Origin: Ypsolopha sequella
Taxonomy: Eukaryota; Arthropoda; Insecta; Lepidoptera; Ypsolophidae
Assembly: GCA_934047225.1 (NCBI GenBank)
Contig: OW203986.1
Coordinates: 15,131,221-15,195,220, forward strand
Length of the DNA: 64,000 bases
Direction of reading: 5' to 3'
In this document: positions 1 through 11,023 of the stretch, piece after piece
Position numbering within the stretch: the stretch's first letter is position 1
Layout of the letters: every line of letters starts with the position of its first letter
Position numbers and translations under genes: made by a program
Notes under the pieces: model-generated
The model's database searches: none
What the model saw: only the letters and a program-made list of their open reading frames with translations
Told to the model about the DNA's origin: nothing

Positions 1-237
1 GCTCAAGTTATTTACCTACACTCTCACGCGCACATCGGGCTTGTCCGCACACGCTTGTGTGTGTGCGTGAGCTAGTCTAGGGCTGGCAGCAAGCGTGTGA
101 GCGTCGTCGATAGAGAGGGAAAACATTTATAGTCAGCAACATATATGATTCTCTTCCTAAATTTTAGCGTGGTTAATCCCTAGGTCCTAGTTCTGGTTCC
201 CCAGACTGGTCACGTTACGACACAAATCCTTTCAGAG
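1..237. other. Intronic or intergenic sequence, no gene seen
   Basis: The segment has a GT/AC-rich inverted stretch near 20-75 and otherwise no recognisable element. If the plus-strand CFAP161 exon at 238 is spliced as proposed, this is the intron upstream of it and ends in a pyrimidine-rich acceptor (ATCCTTTCAG, ending at 235). Confidence 0.4.
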
Positions 238-324
238 GAGTCAAAGGTGTTTTTTACGTACACAAAAGAAAATGGCTTAGCTCACCGGAAGGAAGGAAAT
301 TTGAAAAATCTCCGTTCTTTATTG
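238..324 (+). CDS. CFAP161: CFAP161 exon 5 (plus strand, inverted relative to exons 1-4)
   Basis: This exon encodes 29 codons. The central residues KENGLAHRKEGN correspond to the NRGLAAHR region of vertebrate CFAP161, a microtubule inner protein of axonemal doublets, as I recall that protein. It begins in phase 0 after an AG inside CCTTTCAGAG, and a phase-0 donor GTTGCT is proposed at 325. The donor is not a consensus GTRAGT, but the other proposed donors of this gene include GTTAGA and GTTGGA. The frame joins exon 4 after the residues EGKPVP, where vertebrate CFAP161 reads EGFPVP. The exon is on the opposite strand to exons 1-4. The 5' boundary could be 236, 238 or 241 because three AGs are adjacent. 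Confidence 0.65.
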
Positions 325-457
325 GTTGCTCCGTTTTCTAGGCATTCATATATACCACAATAACGAACCATATTGATTAAAAATCACTATCGTAATAAAA
401 CAAAACAATATTTATACTTGCGATTGTCGCCACTTGATGAAACATAAAAAGCATCTC

Positions 458-546
458 GATTTTGAACACAAAAACTTGTACTATTTGTTTCATAACATAT
501 AATAAATGTTATGAAACAAATAGTACAAGTGTTTGTGTTCAAAATC
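458..546. repeat. Near-perfect 89-bp hairpin
   Basis: Two arms of about 41 bases, starting GATTTTGAACACAAAAACTT and ending in its complement, surround a loop of about 7 bases (ATAATAA). There is a single apparent mismatch. The structure resembles a small foldback MITE and lies in the proposed CFAP161 intron 5. The following 547-730 is GC-richer DNA with no recognised gene. Confidence 0.85.
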
Positions 547-1250
547 AACAAATCAAAACAAAATACGCGCGCAGCGAACGAGTGCTACTCGAGCTCTGCC
601 TGCCTCCAGATTTGCCACTAACTTGCGGGGGACCGCGGGGGAAGTTAAATTCGCGCGGGGAGCTGAGTGTCGCTTCTTTACGTAGCTTAATACTTTATAT
701 TCTCTGCCTTTAGGAACATAAAAACTTTATTTTTAGGGTTCCGTAGTAGCTAAAAGGTACAAAAGGAACCTTATGGTGAGACTCCGTTGTCCGTCCGTCC
801 GTTCGTATGTCACATAACTTTATAGCATTAACTTGCCCACATATAACGGTGTAAAAAAATAATTAAAAATTTGAAATTGTTCAAAATATTTCCGAAACAA
901 AAGTGAGAAAAATAAAAAATTATAGCCTAAAAATACAAAATGGGTATCAAATTGTAGATATTAAAAAAGTTGATTGTAAAAATATATACTTTTACTATAT
1001 TTACTGGCACTAGTTTCGAGAAATCTTTAAAAAAACACAAAAATATGTATGCCCACCCTTATCTCCGAAACTGGTAGACCGAAAAATAAAAAAAAAATGT
1101 AAATTATAGATCATAACTGGCCAATTACAGGAAAACAATAGCGATTAAAAAAAATTGAGCACAAATGAGAAATATAAAAAAAAATGTAAAATAAATAAAA
1201 AACATATTTTATAAAAATACAATATGGGTATCAAATTGTAGGTATTAAAA

Positions 1251-1911
1251 ACCGGCCAAGTGCGAGTCGGACTCGCGCACGAAGGGTTCCGTACCATTAT
1301 CTATAATAATACAGATCGCGCCAAACTTCTAGTCCGCTCGAAAGTTGCTCTTCCTAAGAACGGCCCATACATTTTGTTCCTGCCGATGCGAATCGCCCCG
1401 TGTTTAGAGGGGACTAAAAGTTTGGCGATATCTGTACTCGTTAACTTGTAAAGCCTACTTAGCTGTGATAGTTTTCCTTTTAATTTCGTTATGTATACTA
1501 CTGCCGTGATTTTTTTCACGTCTCCAAATACAACCGTTTCGCCGGCAGGGGGGGGGGGTTTACTAGTGTTTAGTAGTTTGACTCTAACAAAAATTAATAC
1601 TTTTGAGTTTAATAGTTCGCAAACGGAACCCTGGATCGAAAAATGGTCTTCTCACACCCCCAGACACCCCACACTAAGGGATAGACGAGAAAAAAAAAAT
1701 CATCCCCACTTTATGGGTAGGGGAGGTACCCTAAAAAAAATCTTTTTCAAAATTTTACTATACCACTTTATTGGCCTAATAAATATGTATACCCATGCCA
1801 AATTACAGCTTTCTAGTACTAATAGTCTCTAAGCTAAGCCGCGGACAGACAGACAGACGGACATGGCGAAACTATAAGGGTTCCTTGTTGTTGACTACGG
1901 AACCCTAAAAA
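1251..1911 (+). mobile_element. Second GGGTTCCGTA-type repeat nested in the first
   Basis: This repeat runs from ACCGGCCAAGTGCGAGTCGG through a body with a purine-rich tract to GGACAGACAGACAGACGG and GACTACGGAACCCTAAAAA. Its ends resemble those of its host, but the body differs. The frames in it (for example 1,260-1,451) are not supported as genes. It interrupts the host repeat in a region that is continuous in the copy at 52.7-53.5 kb. Confidence 0.65.
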
Positions 1912-1975
1912 GTTGTTTATAAAAATATAAAATTTTGATTATGTTTGTTTTGCGAAATCCATCGCTATGAATACT

Positions 1976-2328
1976 CTAAATATTATTAGAGTGCAATACA
2001 AACTAGAAAATATCAATCAGAAACAAACCCAAAGACAAGAATATGAAAATATTCCCCGGGCCAGGATTCGAACCTGCGACCTCTTGTTATCAAGACAAGC
2101 GCGCTACCAATTGCGCCACTGAGGTTCCCGGACCGGTGAATTCTTCCATCATACTTGTCCACTGTTATTTTTGCTTCTGCCTGATATACTAGCTTGTACA
2201 ACACATATAGAACGCTCACGAGGGCGTTATGTGATTTCACGCCTTGTTCTTTTTTTTTCATATTCTTGTCTTTGGGTTTGTTTCTGATTGATATTTTCTA
2301 GTTTGTATTGCACTCTAATAATATTTAG
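1976..2328. mobile_element. TIR element with 71-bp perfect arms carrying a tRNA-like sequence
   Basis: The left arm (1,976-2,046) and right arm (2,258-2,328) are perfect 71-bp inverted repeats that begin CTAAATATTATTAGAGTGCA. The interior holds, on the minus strand at about 2,055-2,127, a tRNA-like segment. It has an A-box-like TGGCGCAATTGG, an anticodon-arm-like stem and a B-box GGTTCGAATCC. The acceptor stem does not pair, so I read it as tRNA-derived rather than as a tRNA gene. Related copies lie at 31,007-31,275 and 37,304-37,626. Confidence 0.8.
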
Positions 2329-2693
2329 ATATAAAATTTTACTATATTTATTGGCACTCGTTTCGAGAAATCTTTAAAAAACCCCAAAAATATATATAAA
2401 AAACGCTTATCTCCAAAACTGGTGGACCAAAAAATATGAAAAATATTATGGTAATATGTGTTTACGTAAAGATTACAAGAAAAATAAAGCGGTTGAGAAA
2501 TTCACGAAAAAAAAACTCTGACTCGCACTTGGCCGGTATTTTTTTAACTTTGTGATTAACCTTGTCAGAATGGCCCCCCAAAATCAAATCCTCGATCCGC
2601 CCTATATAGGTAATTAATGTTCCCAGAATTACTTAATGATAAATAATAAAATATTTCGCGTATAACTACTTAATTTGTAAAAATATGTTTCAG

Positions 2694-2801
2694 GAATGTG
2701 GTGTCACTTGTCGCAATTACATAGACCTTCACAAGAGACACACTGCTGAAAATGTGTTCAGCCTCGTCAGCGACATAGAGACTAAATCTATGCACCAATG
2801 A
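2694..2801 (+). CDS. CFAP161: CFAP161 terminal exon 6 (plus strand)
   Basis: This exon encodes 35 codons and a TGA stop, after an acceptor ATGTTTCAG. It starts in phase 0, matching the proposed end of exon 5. The residues YIDLHKRHTAEN match the YLDSHRVEKPRN stretch near the C-terminus of vertebrate CFAP161 as I recall it, and the spacing to the preceding E..V is conserved. A polyadenylation signal follows at 2,884. The exon lies on the same strand as exon 5 and opposite to exons 1-4. The open frame and signals look intact, so nothing in this exon suggests a pseudogene. Confidence 0.7.
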   Translation, partial: ECGVTCRNYIDLHKRHTAENVFSLVSDIETKSMHQ

Positions 2802-2883
2802 AACCTCCATGCACTGAAAATTGTCCAATGAAGATCTCTATAAGCTTATAACTACTTGTCGATTTCTTTGTGATTGGGCTTTA

Positions 2884-2889
2884 AATAAA
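2884..2889 (+). promoter_or_regulatory. AATAAA polyadenylation signal
   Basis: A canonical AATAAA lies 82 bases after the TGA of the CFAP161 terminal exon on the same strand, at the usual distance for an insect 3' UTR. It supports this as the true 3' end of a plus-strand transcript. Confidence 0.6.
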
Positions 2890-3139
2890 CACTATCATTC
2901 ACTAATTCAGATGATTCATTCTGAATGAGTACATTCGGATTGGATATCTTTGAGACGACTTGGCTGACCCCGTTTAATATACAAGGTGACTTTTTGATCA
3001 TCGTCCAAATTCATACTGGTGGCTTGGTAAGTGATCAGTATCATGCATCAATAACAATTTTGGTGAAATTCGAAAAATGAAATTTCGACTCCCCATACTG
3101 ATTCACTCGGGACTGGAACTGAATTTATATAGGTATATG

Positions 3140-3209
<70 letters not shown>

Positions 3210-3342
3210 AGGTGTAACAAAAAGGTGTAACCATAGTAAAAGTTGTTCTATATAAAATGACTACATTTCAAGTTGAACCCACAAAGTAAAAAACTGAGCA
3301 ACAAAAATTATAGAAAACAAACAAATCAATTTAACTTACTGA
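2890..3342. repeat. Intergenic DNA with an AT dinucleotide microsatellite
   Basis: A (TA)n tract occupies about 3,143-3,207. The rest shows no recognisable element. Confidence 0.8.
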
Positions 3343-5355
3343 ATTCAAATTCAAATAGTTTATTTTGCAAAGCAGGTATAGATATATACACTTTTTACAC
3401 GTCAAATTTAATCTAATAAAGAAAATATATGTAATAGAATAATAAATGTACATGAACTAAATTAAAGGTTTATTTAATTTATGTAGCAATATATTTACGA
3501 TTAAAATGATAGGTAAAATATATATTATACAAGGTAAAATCCAATCAGCCGCCCGAACCCATACCGGAGACCCGGCCAGGGACCAGGAACAAGGTTCAGT
3601 GATCACCAACCGAGCCCCCAGCACGAATCCAGGCGGCCGACCAAATCCCATCCTATATACTACATACTAATAGGTTACATATATAAATACATGCCTACCT
3701 CCGCCCATTCGATTAGTCTTGCTAAGAAGAAGGGCAAGAAACTTAGCAAGATCATGTCTTTTTTTCAACATAAAACTTATACTATACAATATATGACTTA
3801 TATCTACTTTAACCAAGGGATAAGAAAATACAAGACAGTAGGAATTCAGGTTAATGAAAAAAAGAAAAACATATATATCTTTGTCTACCTGTCTCATATA
3901 GTCCTTTTCCTTTTACAGTCTATAATCAATTAATGTTTACACCTTAGAGGAATCATAAGTTAAGAAATTATACTATTTAATTAAATTATAACTTACTACG
4001 AGTATCATTATCACTGTAACACCATGCTTCACCATCATCCAAATATTCATTTATTTTATAATATGCCTTTTTCAATAGGCCCTGCTTAATATACAGTTTA
4101 AACTTATTCTCTGACAAAGTAAGGACCTCCTTTGGAAGTTTATTGTAAAATCTTATACCATGTCCTACAAAAGAGGTACTCACCTTAGCGAGTCTGATTT
4201 TTGGAAAAGCCAGTTTATGCTTATTTCTGGTCTCCTTACAATGTTGCTTACCAAGCCTTGGGAAAGACTCAACATTTTTTCTGACATATCTAAGGACTTG
4301 GTAAATATATTCACAAGGAACCGTTAATATATTAATTTCTTTGAACTTTTGTCATAATGAATCCCGGTGCTTCATATTATAAATAGCCCGAATTGCTCTC
4401 TTCTGCAAAACAAAGACTGCGTCTGTATCCGCGGCTCTACCCCATAACAGCATGCCGTATGACATAATGCTGTGAAAGTAACTAAAATAGACTAGTCTAG
4501 CAGTATCTACATCAGTAATTTGTCTTATGCGTCTAACAGCGTATGCGGCCGAACTAAGTCTACCACATAGGGCTTCTATGTGGGGACCCCACTGAAGACG
4601 AGAGTCTACCGTAATGCCTAAAAACTTTGTTTCGTTAACTAACTCCAGCTTGGACCCCTGCAAAAGCAAATTACCATCCACTTGAATTACATTTGGTAAC
4701 GTAAATTTTATACACTTTGTCTTTTTTGCGTTTAAAACTAAATTATTTACAGTAAACCAATCAAGCACCAGTGATAAAGTTGTATTCGCGCCGTCAAGGA
4801 TATCTTTACGTCTATTAACTTTAAAAATAAGTGACGTGTCGTCTGCGAATAATACTATCTTCGTTAAGTCTTTAACTAAATATGGAAGGTCATTTATGTA
4901 AATTAAAAACAGCAAGGGCCCTAATATGGAACCCTGCGGGACACCCATTTTAACTAATGCTCCACTTGATTTTACCCCGTTAATGTCTACCTTTTGAATA
5001 CGATCACTAAGATATGACTTCAATAACGCCAAAGATTTGCCCCTCACTCCGTAGTGATCCAATTTACATAAGAGTGTTTCATGATTAACGCAATCAAAGG
5101 CTTTCGAGAGGTCACAAAATACACCAAATGCATCTTGCTTTTCTTCCCAAGCATCAAAAATGTGCTTAACTAAAGCAACTCCTGCATCTGTGGTTGACAT
5201 CCCTCTAGTGAATCCATATTGTTCACAGTGAAGTAACTTATTTAAATTAAAATGAAATAACAATTGATTAAAAACTATTTTTTCAAAAACCTTACTCAAT
5301 ACCGGTAAAACTGACACAGGTCTATAGTTTGAAGGGTCCCCTGATAATAAACTGA
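3343..5355 (-). mobile_element. 5'-truncated Jockey/CR1-like LINE
   Basis: The 3' end is at the left (TTTGAATTTGAATT tail on the minus strand, 3,343-3,360), followed upstream by a ~600-bp untranslated region and the reverse-transcriptase part of ORF2. The copy stops abruptly near 5,355, inside the RT domain, which is typical 5' truncation. The UTR contains a segment at about 3,536-3,650 that resembles the short inverted repeat at 39,666-39,884 and may be a separate insertion. Similar 3' ends occur near 35.9 and 60.6 kb. Confidence 0.85.
3986..5340 (-). pseudogene. LINE reverse transcriptase (ORF2 C-terminal part) with one nonsense codon
   Basis: The frame encodes RT motifs in order: DLSKAFDCVNH, GVPQGSILGPLLF, the catalytic FADD, then KFLGITVD, LLWG and LQKRAIRAIY. 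These are typical of Jockey/CR1-type non-LTR retrotransposons. The frame stays open from 5,340 to 3,986 except for a TGA at 4,352-4,354, and both sides are in the same frame. A single transition would account for this stop. The endonuclease domain and the N-terminal half of RT are absent because the copy is truncated. The low number of lesions suggests a fairly recent insertion. Confidence 0.9.
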
Positions 5356-5612
5356 AAGGTCTTAATTAATTTTCATTCAACCAACCTCATAAAAAACAGA
5401 GACGCACTAGTAAAACTAAATCAACAAAATTGGTTTCAACTTCTGAATCAACTACTAAAAGAAGATATCACTTAATTGAACATACAATAATATAATAAAC
5501 TGTGAAAAATGTGAAATCAATGAAACTAAATAATTATTCATGAATAAACTTTTGAATACTTCAGAACAAAAAAATAATAAATCAAATGAATAAGCTCGAT
5601 TGGTTGCTCGAA
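5356..5612. other. AT-rich intergenic DNA, nothing recognised
   Basis: No coding frame or repeat family is recognisable. It separates the LINE from the next repeat. Confidence 0.4.
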
Positions 5613-5866
5613 ATAATAGTAGTTTATGCTACTAGGGCGAAAAGGAATAAATTACGAGGACGATTTAAAACACGAGCGTAGCCGTTAAACAGTTGAAAAA
5701 AAAAGTATAACATTTATGGTACACAGGAAAGGTTGCAGATTAGCCAACTTCTAATATATAAATTAAAAATAATAATAATAATAAAGCCCTAGGGCAAAAT
5801 AATCGACTTTCTGTTCGGTTTTGATGCATAAAAAGTGGGCCTTTACGAGCGCTTGCATTGAAAATA
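5613..5866 (+). repeat. Dispersed repeat (TAGTTTATGCTAC family), copy 1
   Basis: The copy runs from ATAGTAGTTTATGCTACTAG through GGTACACAGGAAAGG to CGACTTTCTGTTCGGTTTTG. A second copy at 38,178-38,578 shares all blocks but carries an extra ~190 bp in the middle. A short inverted fragment lies at 62,098-62,138. No TIRs or coding capacity were found. Confidence 0.75.
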
Positions 5867-8128
5867 TTTTTTCTTTCTAAAAAATCAAATTTACAAAACT
5901 GCTTTCTGATTCTGGAGATATTAAAGGTAGAAGAGTTAACTAAACATACAAAATGAACTGCGAAAGTTTCACGGACGTTAAGAAATAAACAAAACTACAA
6001 AGGAAAACCATCAATCAAGAACATAAAAGCTTTGACAATCCCAAACTAAACCTACAACACATCACATCACCAAATCGTCCAATCAACGAGATTATTATTG
6101 AAAAAGATATGATTACCCCACCCCGCAATCTTCGTCGGCCCGTAAAGGTACTTTGATTCCAAATTCCCTACGTTTATCACAGGTACATGAAAATTATTAA
6201 TAACCACCGGTGAATGTGATAAATTAATAACTTTCGAATAATTACGAGAATTATTAATAATTTTCAATTAATTACTCTCACCGTAATATAATACGTATAT
6301 GTAAAAGATAACCAAAACTATATACATAATGAAAATACATTATTTTTAATTTAAAATTCTTTAATAAAATAGTTTTTTGAAATAAATAGTAATAAATGGT
6401 TCATAAAATTAAAATTCATAACCATGAAATAAAATGTAGGTAAGCAGTTGACTAAAAGTAGCACTTTTGAGAAGATTCTTTAATAAAAAAGTTGATTAGG
6501 GCCCAGTATCAAGCTAAACTTTCGTCCTGCACCAACGCTTATGTTGTTGATTTGTCTATCCTGCTCTGATAAACTGCTGCGGACGCAAAATCACAGTAAT
6601 TTGCGGCTACATTATGACTTGTTATTAAAAATATTTCTTGTCACAACATTAAAGGCAAAGAACTTTTTTTGTGATTAAATGTTTTTAAAACAAATATTAC
6701 TGAAAAATACGTGGCGCTATCCTCAAAAGGGCAGACCAAAAAGCTGTTTTTCCTCAGTTTCGAGACCCATTTTTGTGATTTTTTTTATCGAGGAAAGTTA
6801 TCGTAATTGCGTTTTTGGCACATCAGAACACGAAAACATATCCTATCCTTTGAAGTGATATTTATTATTTTGAAATTTTTAGGTACCAAATTAATATCTA
6901 TAAAGTTGTCTGCGAAAACTGCATTTTGGTTTATACTGCGCCTTAAATAATAATTTCCCATTTTTGCTATTTGGCGACGGGCAATGGGATGTATATTTGC
7001 CAGATGTTATAAGGTAGTTCGCAATTGTAGATATCTACACAGGTCTTCATTTCGGGGACAACCATCTGAAAACGATAAAAATCATATCAATCAATCAAAA
7101 GCATGAAGTATCGCTAAACTCATAATAAAATCATTAATAAAGAATTAAAACTTAACAATTTTTCTGCTACGAATATGTTATTAAAATGACGAATGCGTAA
7201 CAAAATCATTGCAATGGTGGAGAATTGCTAAACACCAACTAACTGATCGGTAATAATAATATCTATATCGATCGCTATAATTACCTTATCGAGTTTCTAT
7301 CTACTTAAGGTCGTCGCACATTACAACGGATCGGCACTAGACCACCCCAAAGTAGAGCATTGAAATATGAGCTGTAAATTTTATAACGTACGTTACATTT
7401 TTGGAATGGCGGGTGGAAGGGGCGTGCCACCGTCGCCGCGTGGCCCACGCGTCGTGCACTTGCAAAATGTCACGTATGCATCACGATTTAAAGCTCACAT
7501 TTTAATGCGTACTTGGATATGGTCCGGTGCCGAGGCGTTACAAATTGCGACGGCCCTTATGTGTCTGTCACAAAATATATAAGAAAACGACTACTGCGTA
7601 GCATTTCAACCTTGAACTGAAAAAAAATATATATCTTACTGGTCTGTAAAATCCCATCCATGATCTAGTAGTACTTATGCCTAAATTAATATTCGAAGCA
7701 CAATGATTGATAACGATATTTGTGTTCACCTGAAAATTAAGTTTCCGTAAATGAGTAATAAATAGCTCTCATTCACTGGCGTACTCATCCGCCGGATTTG
7801 TCGCTATATAGTGACAAATTCGCGGATCAATCCACTTGTGAATGTTATTATGTCGGGCTCTGCGCACGGCTCACAAACAAATCATAATCATAATCATAAA
7901 ATTGTTTATCGTGACAAATCAATATACAAATAACATACATACGTAAATACACTAAGGTTACTAGAACATGTTATAAATCATTTAAACAAGGAATTCGACC
8001 TGAATATTGTATGTTAAATAACATTTAAATGAATCGTTGATAACTGTGATAGTAAATAACTGTATAAAAACAGTCACCAACGCCTTCCTGTATATGAGCA
8101 AATAAACAAGTTTTGTACGTGTCTCTAG
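5867..8128. other. Long stretch without recognised genes
   Basis: The sequence is AT-rich. A GC-richer patch at 7,340-7,560 contains a short open frame (7,367-7,582, 71 codons) with no recognised motif. The start of that patch, read on the minus strand, resembles 40,960-41,020, so it is probably repeat-derived. A degenerate inverted repeat of about 70 bases lies near 7,778-7,850. If CFAP161 has been inverted, a breakpoint should lie somewhere between 2,890 and 8,790. Confidence 0.4.
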
Positions 8129-8226
8129 CCCTGCGGTCCGAAATAGAATTACATCGCTAAAATCGATTACGAAAGTATGAAGTGAATGGCTTATGATCCA
8201 TTGTAATTCTATTTCGGACCGCAGGG
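8129..8226. mobile_element. 98-bp MITE with CCCTGCGGTCCGAAAT ends
   Basis: The two ends, CCCTGCGGTCCGAAATAGAA and its complement, form terminal inverted repeats of about 24 bases. A longer relative with the same ends lies at 31,592-32,166. The minus-strand frame that crosses it is a translated repeat. Confidence 0.8.
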
Positions 8227-8800
8227 TAGGTGGGTTAGTAATTACAATACAAATCTGTGAGCGCACACGCATGAACAGATCCGTTCAAATGTGTGCGTGC
8301 ACAGATTTGTCTGCAAGTTCGTTAGTTATCAGAGATTTTGTCTAATCATCTAATCAAGCATTCCGAGGGGCCGTAGTAGGGGAACCTCTGGTCAAGAAGT
8401 TGAAGATGTCTTGTCTATCGGAGAGATTAGTCATTCGATTCTTCAATCGACCCTTCTCGTATGAATATATTTTGTTAAATATGTAACAAAATTATATTCT
8501 TAATATCTTGTTACAAATACGGAGTATAGATCCCAAATTACAGCTTTCTAGTCTCTGAGCTAAGCGGCGGACAGACAAACGGACGGTCATGGCAAAACTA
8601 TAAGGGTTTATTGTTGACTACGGAACTCTAAAAATGAATCCAATATGAATGAGTTCGTATATGTTGCAGTAAGAGCACGCTATCACAGACATTCACACAT
8701 AGTTATTTCTAATGCTGTAAAGTTGGGGCCTACATTTAAATTGTTGGTAAACGTAAATTCACTATAGGCAGTATTCTTTTGTCAACAAAGCGGCTCTTAC
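8227..8800. other. CFAP161 downstream or intron DNA with a repeat fragment
   Basis: The stretch 8,530-8,635 is the 3' end of a GGGTTCCGTA-family repeat (GCGGACAGACAAACGGACGG, then GACTACGGAACTCTAAAA). Just outside the 8,129-8,226 MITE there is a further GTGTGCGTGC-rich inverted segment (8,255-8,310). No CFAP161 exon 5 or 6 was found here on the minus strand. Confidence 0.5.
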
Positions 8801-8959
8801 AGGCACAGGCTTCCCTTCCTGCTCGAACCTGGTGATGTTATTTTGCTGGACTGGGAGGATCCTCCAGCGTGTGTTGGAAACAGGATTCTCGCTAAGGTAT
8901 AGCTGGTAGTCAACGGAAACGCCAGGGAATGGATCGGGGTCGTACCTAATGTAGAGGGG
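8801..8959 (-). CDS. CFAP161: CFAP161 exon 4 (minus strand)
   Basis: This exon encodes 53 codons in phase 0. It lies between an acceptor CTTTTTCAG and a good donor GTAAGAG on the minus strand. The encoded residues YQLYLSEN...RFEQEGKPVP follow the pattern EVYLTDE...RLEYEGFPVP of vertebrate CFAP161. Reading past the donor gives only six codons after KPVPVRA before the similarity is lost and then a stop, so the splice is preferred. The next residues expected from the family are found on the plus strand at 238. A possible shared role is as a microtubule inner protein in sperm flagella. Confidence 0.75.
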
Positions 8960-9663
8960 CTGAAAAAGCGATGTTTTGTATTTTAGCATTGTGATGATGA
9001 TCACTATCGTCACGTCCTGAATTTCCGAAGAGGTGTCAGAGGTGTTCTGGGTGTGAATAGTGGAATGGAAGTCACAGTCCACACTAGGTACAGCCGCGTT
9101 ACACCGACGATTATTATCCCAACTAACACACAAGCTGCTTTATTCGCTTCTGTAAATCCTCTTGGACGCAAAAGAGGGTTATAAAAGCGGTGAAATTTAC
9201 TTGTAGACATAGAAAAACGTTAGCTAATGCTCTCAGCAATTGTTGAAGCTTTGAGGTGCAGAAAAGAGTTAGTAAATGCTATTTTAGCGATTTACAACTC
9301 CAATAGGCAGTAATAGTATGCTTAGGAAATATAAAAGTGTAATCATAACACCAATGTATGGCAGCCGTATATCCGATATTACTAACTCCGATACAAGAAT
9401 TAAGCACGTACAGTTGAGTTTAAATACTCTCGTAGAGTTACATAATGCTTAAATGGAGTCTATTAGAGTTTATGTTCTCCTAATTCAGTTAGAATTTGTG
9501 TGACACAAGAGCGATTTATATTTCTATTATACGTGACATCGCCGTATAGGTGCGAGTAGGACTCGTGCCTTGAGTGTTCCGTACACACTTTATCAATGAA
9601 ATTCATGTTTTTTGTTAAATTAGCTTTTCAAATAATTTATAATAATTTAAAATAATAATAATA
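8960..9663. other. CFAP161 intron 3, proximal part
   Basis: The sequence contains a short GGGTTCCGTA-family fragment near 9,548-9,590 (GTGCGAGTAGGACTCGTGCC). No other gene or element was recognised. Confidence 0.4.
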
Positions 9664-9665
9664 AT

Positions 9666-9733
<68 letters not shown>

Positions 9734-10266
9734 ACGATACGATACGATACGATACGATACGATACGGTACGATACGGTACGATACGATACGATACGATAC
9801 GGTACGATACGATACGATACGATACGATACAGTACGGTACGGTACGGTTCGGTACGGTACGGTTTGGTACGGTACGATACGATACGGTACGATAAGATTC
9901 GGTACGGTACGGTACGGTTCGGTATGGTACGGTACGATATGATACGATACGATACGACATGGTACGGTACGGTACGGTACGAAGAAGTACGGTACGGTAC
10001 GGATACGGTATGGTACGGTACGGTTCGGTACGACATGGTACGGTACGAAGAAGTACGGTACGGTACGGTACGGTACGATATGATACGATACGATATCACA
10101 TGGTACGGTACGAAGATGTACGGTACGGTACGGATACGGTACGGTTCGGTACGGTACGGTACGATATGATACGATACTATACGACATGGTACGGTACGGT
10201 ACGGTACGAAGAAGTACGGTATGGTACGATACGGTACGGTACGGTAGTACGGTACGATACGATACG
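9664..10266. repeat. ATG trinucleotide tract fused to a GATAC/GGTAC pentamer satellite
   Basis: About 23 uninterrupted ATG/GAT units (9,664-9,733) run straight into roughly 530 bp of 5-bp units, mainly GATAC and GGTAC with GGTTC and GACAT variants. In the second half a longer unit recurs. It contains ACGAAGAAGTACGGTACGG and the 6-bp slip CGGATACGGT, which suggests higher-order amplification. Because five is not a multiple of three, several frames stay open on both strands. The predicted poly-Met, poly-His and SYRIV-type peptides are artefacts of the repeat. Confidence 0.95.
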
Positions 10267-11023
10267 TAATATAACCGACACCGACCCGAAACATATAGAT
10301 GAGATAACAGTATTTATATTTAAATTATCATGTCTAGCAGTACCTATTATTTATATTTTTAAAACAAAAAACATTAAAAGCTTTTACAGTGTATTTCATT
10401 TTAAACCATTATATATTTGCTACCGTACCCTAAAATTTTATGATCGATTGCTATCCCTTGATATATTTGGCTTTATACACCGCTATCATATCGCTCTAAA
10501 ACTTAGTCACCTACTTTCTACGTCCTAACGACGTATGAAATGCTCAGAGAAGTTACATACTCCTAAGAAATATTCCGCCATTGTTATTTTTATTTTGTTG
10601 AATTGGTTCATCGAAATTATCGTTTCGTTACAGATATTGACGACAAAGAATGAAATAATTTTTAAAAAGAATGAAGGAGTACTACATTGCTGCAGTTGCA
10701 GCCGATAATTTAGAAAATAAACGAAATATCTATTCTAACCTCTTTGCACATTTCTCTAATTTTCAATCTTCTTTCACATTATTAGGAAGGCGTATTAAAA
10801 ACGAAGTGGAAAACTATATATAGAATACCAGTAAAATTAGCTTCGTAAGGAAATTTCACTCGCAACACACATAATACTATACCATGGAAAAAATAACATC
10901 CAATTTATTTGCGTCGCATATCGTTCACTTTATTTGTATCTTACACCATTTTAGGTTAAGTTTTAAAATGAAAGAGTTCGCAAATTAAACATTTCAAGGA
11001 AAAAAAGAGATGGAACATGACTC
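10267..11023. other. CFAP161 intron 3, no gene recognised
   Basis: AT-rich DNA with no coding similarity and no recognised repeat family. Confidence 0.4.

Larger units (their letters stand above)
731..2537 (+). mobile_element. Dispersed GGGTTCCGTA-family repeat, interrupted by two nested insertions
   Basis: The outer element starts TTTTTAGGGTTCCGTAG and ends ACTCGCACTTGGCCGG. Its full order of blocks is matched by an uninterrupted ~750-bp copy on the minus strand at 52,700-53,455. Here it is split by a related repeat (1,251-1,911) and by a tRNA-carrying inverted-repeat element (1,976-2,328). No coding capacity is seen, so it is non-autonomous. The superfamily is not evident from the sequence. 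Short fragments of the same group recur near 8.5, 15.7, 27.7, 44.8, 48.1, 49.7, 53.9 and 54.5 kb. Confidence 0.75.

Noticed and set aside
2055..2127. Functional tRNA gene on the minus strand (also 31,077-31,147)
   Set aside because: A- and B-boxes are good, but the acceptor stem does not pair and the T-stem has a mismatch. It is repeated inside TIR elements, so I call it tRNA-derived.
7367..7582. 71-codon frame as a host gene
   Set aside because: Its start resembles a sequence at 40,960-41,020 in inverse orientation, so it is more likely a repeat.
8762..9210. Frames beginning MCVSWDNNRR and MSTSKFHRFY as independent small proteins
   Set aside because: Only the 8,801-8,959 part matches a family (CFAP161). 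The rest is intron read-through.
9615..10528. Long frames with poly-Met, poly-His, poly-Ser or RTVPYR-type peptides on both strands
   Set aside because: They are translations of the ATG and GATAC/GGTAC repeats; several frames are open only because of the periodicity.
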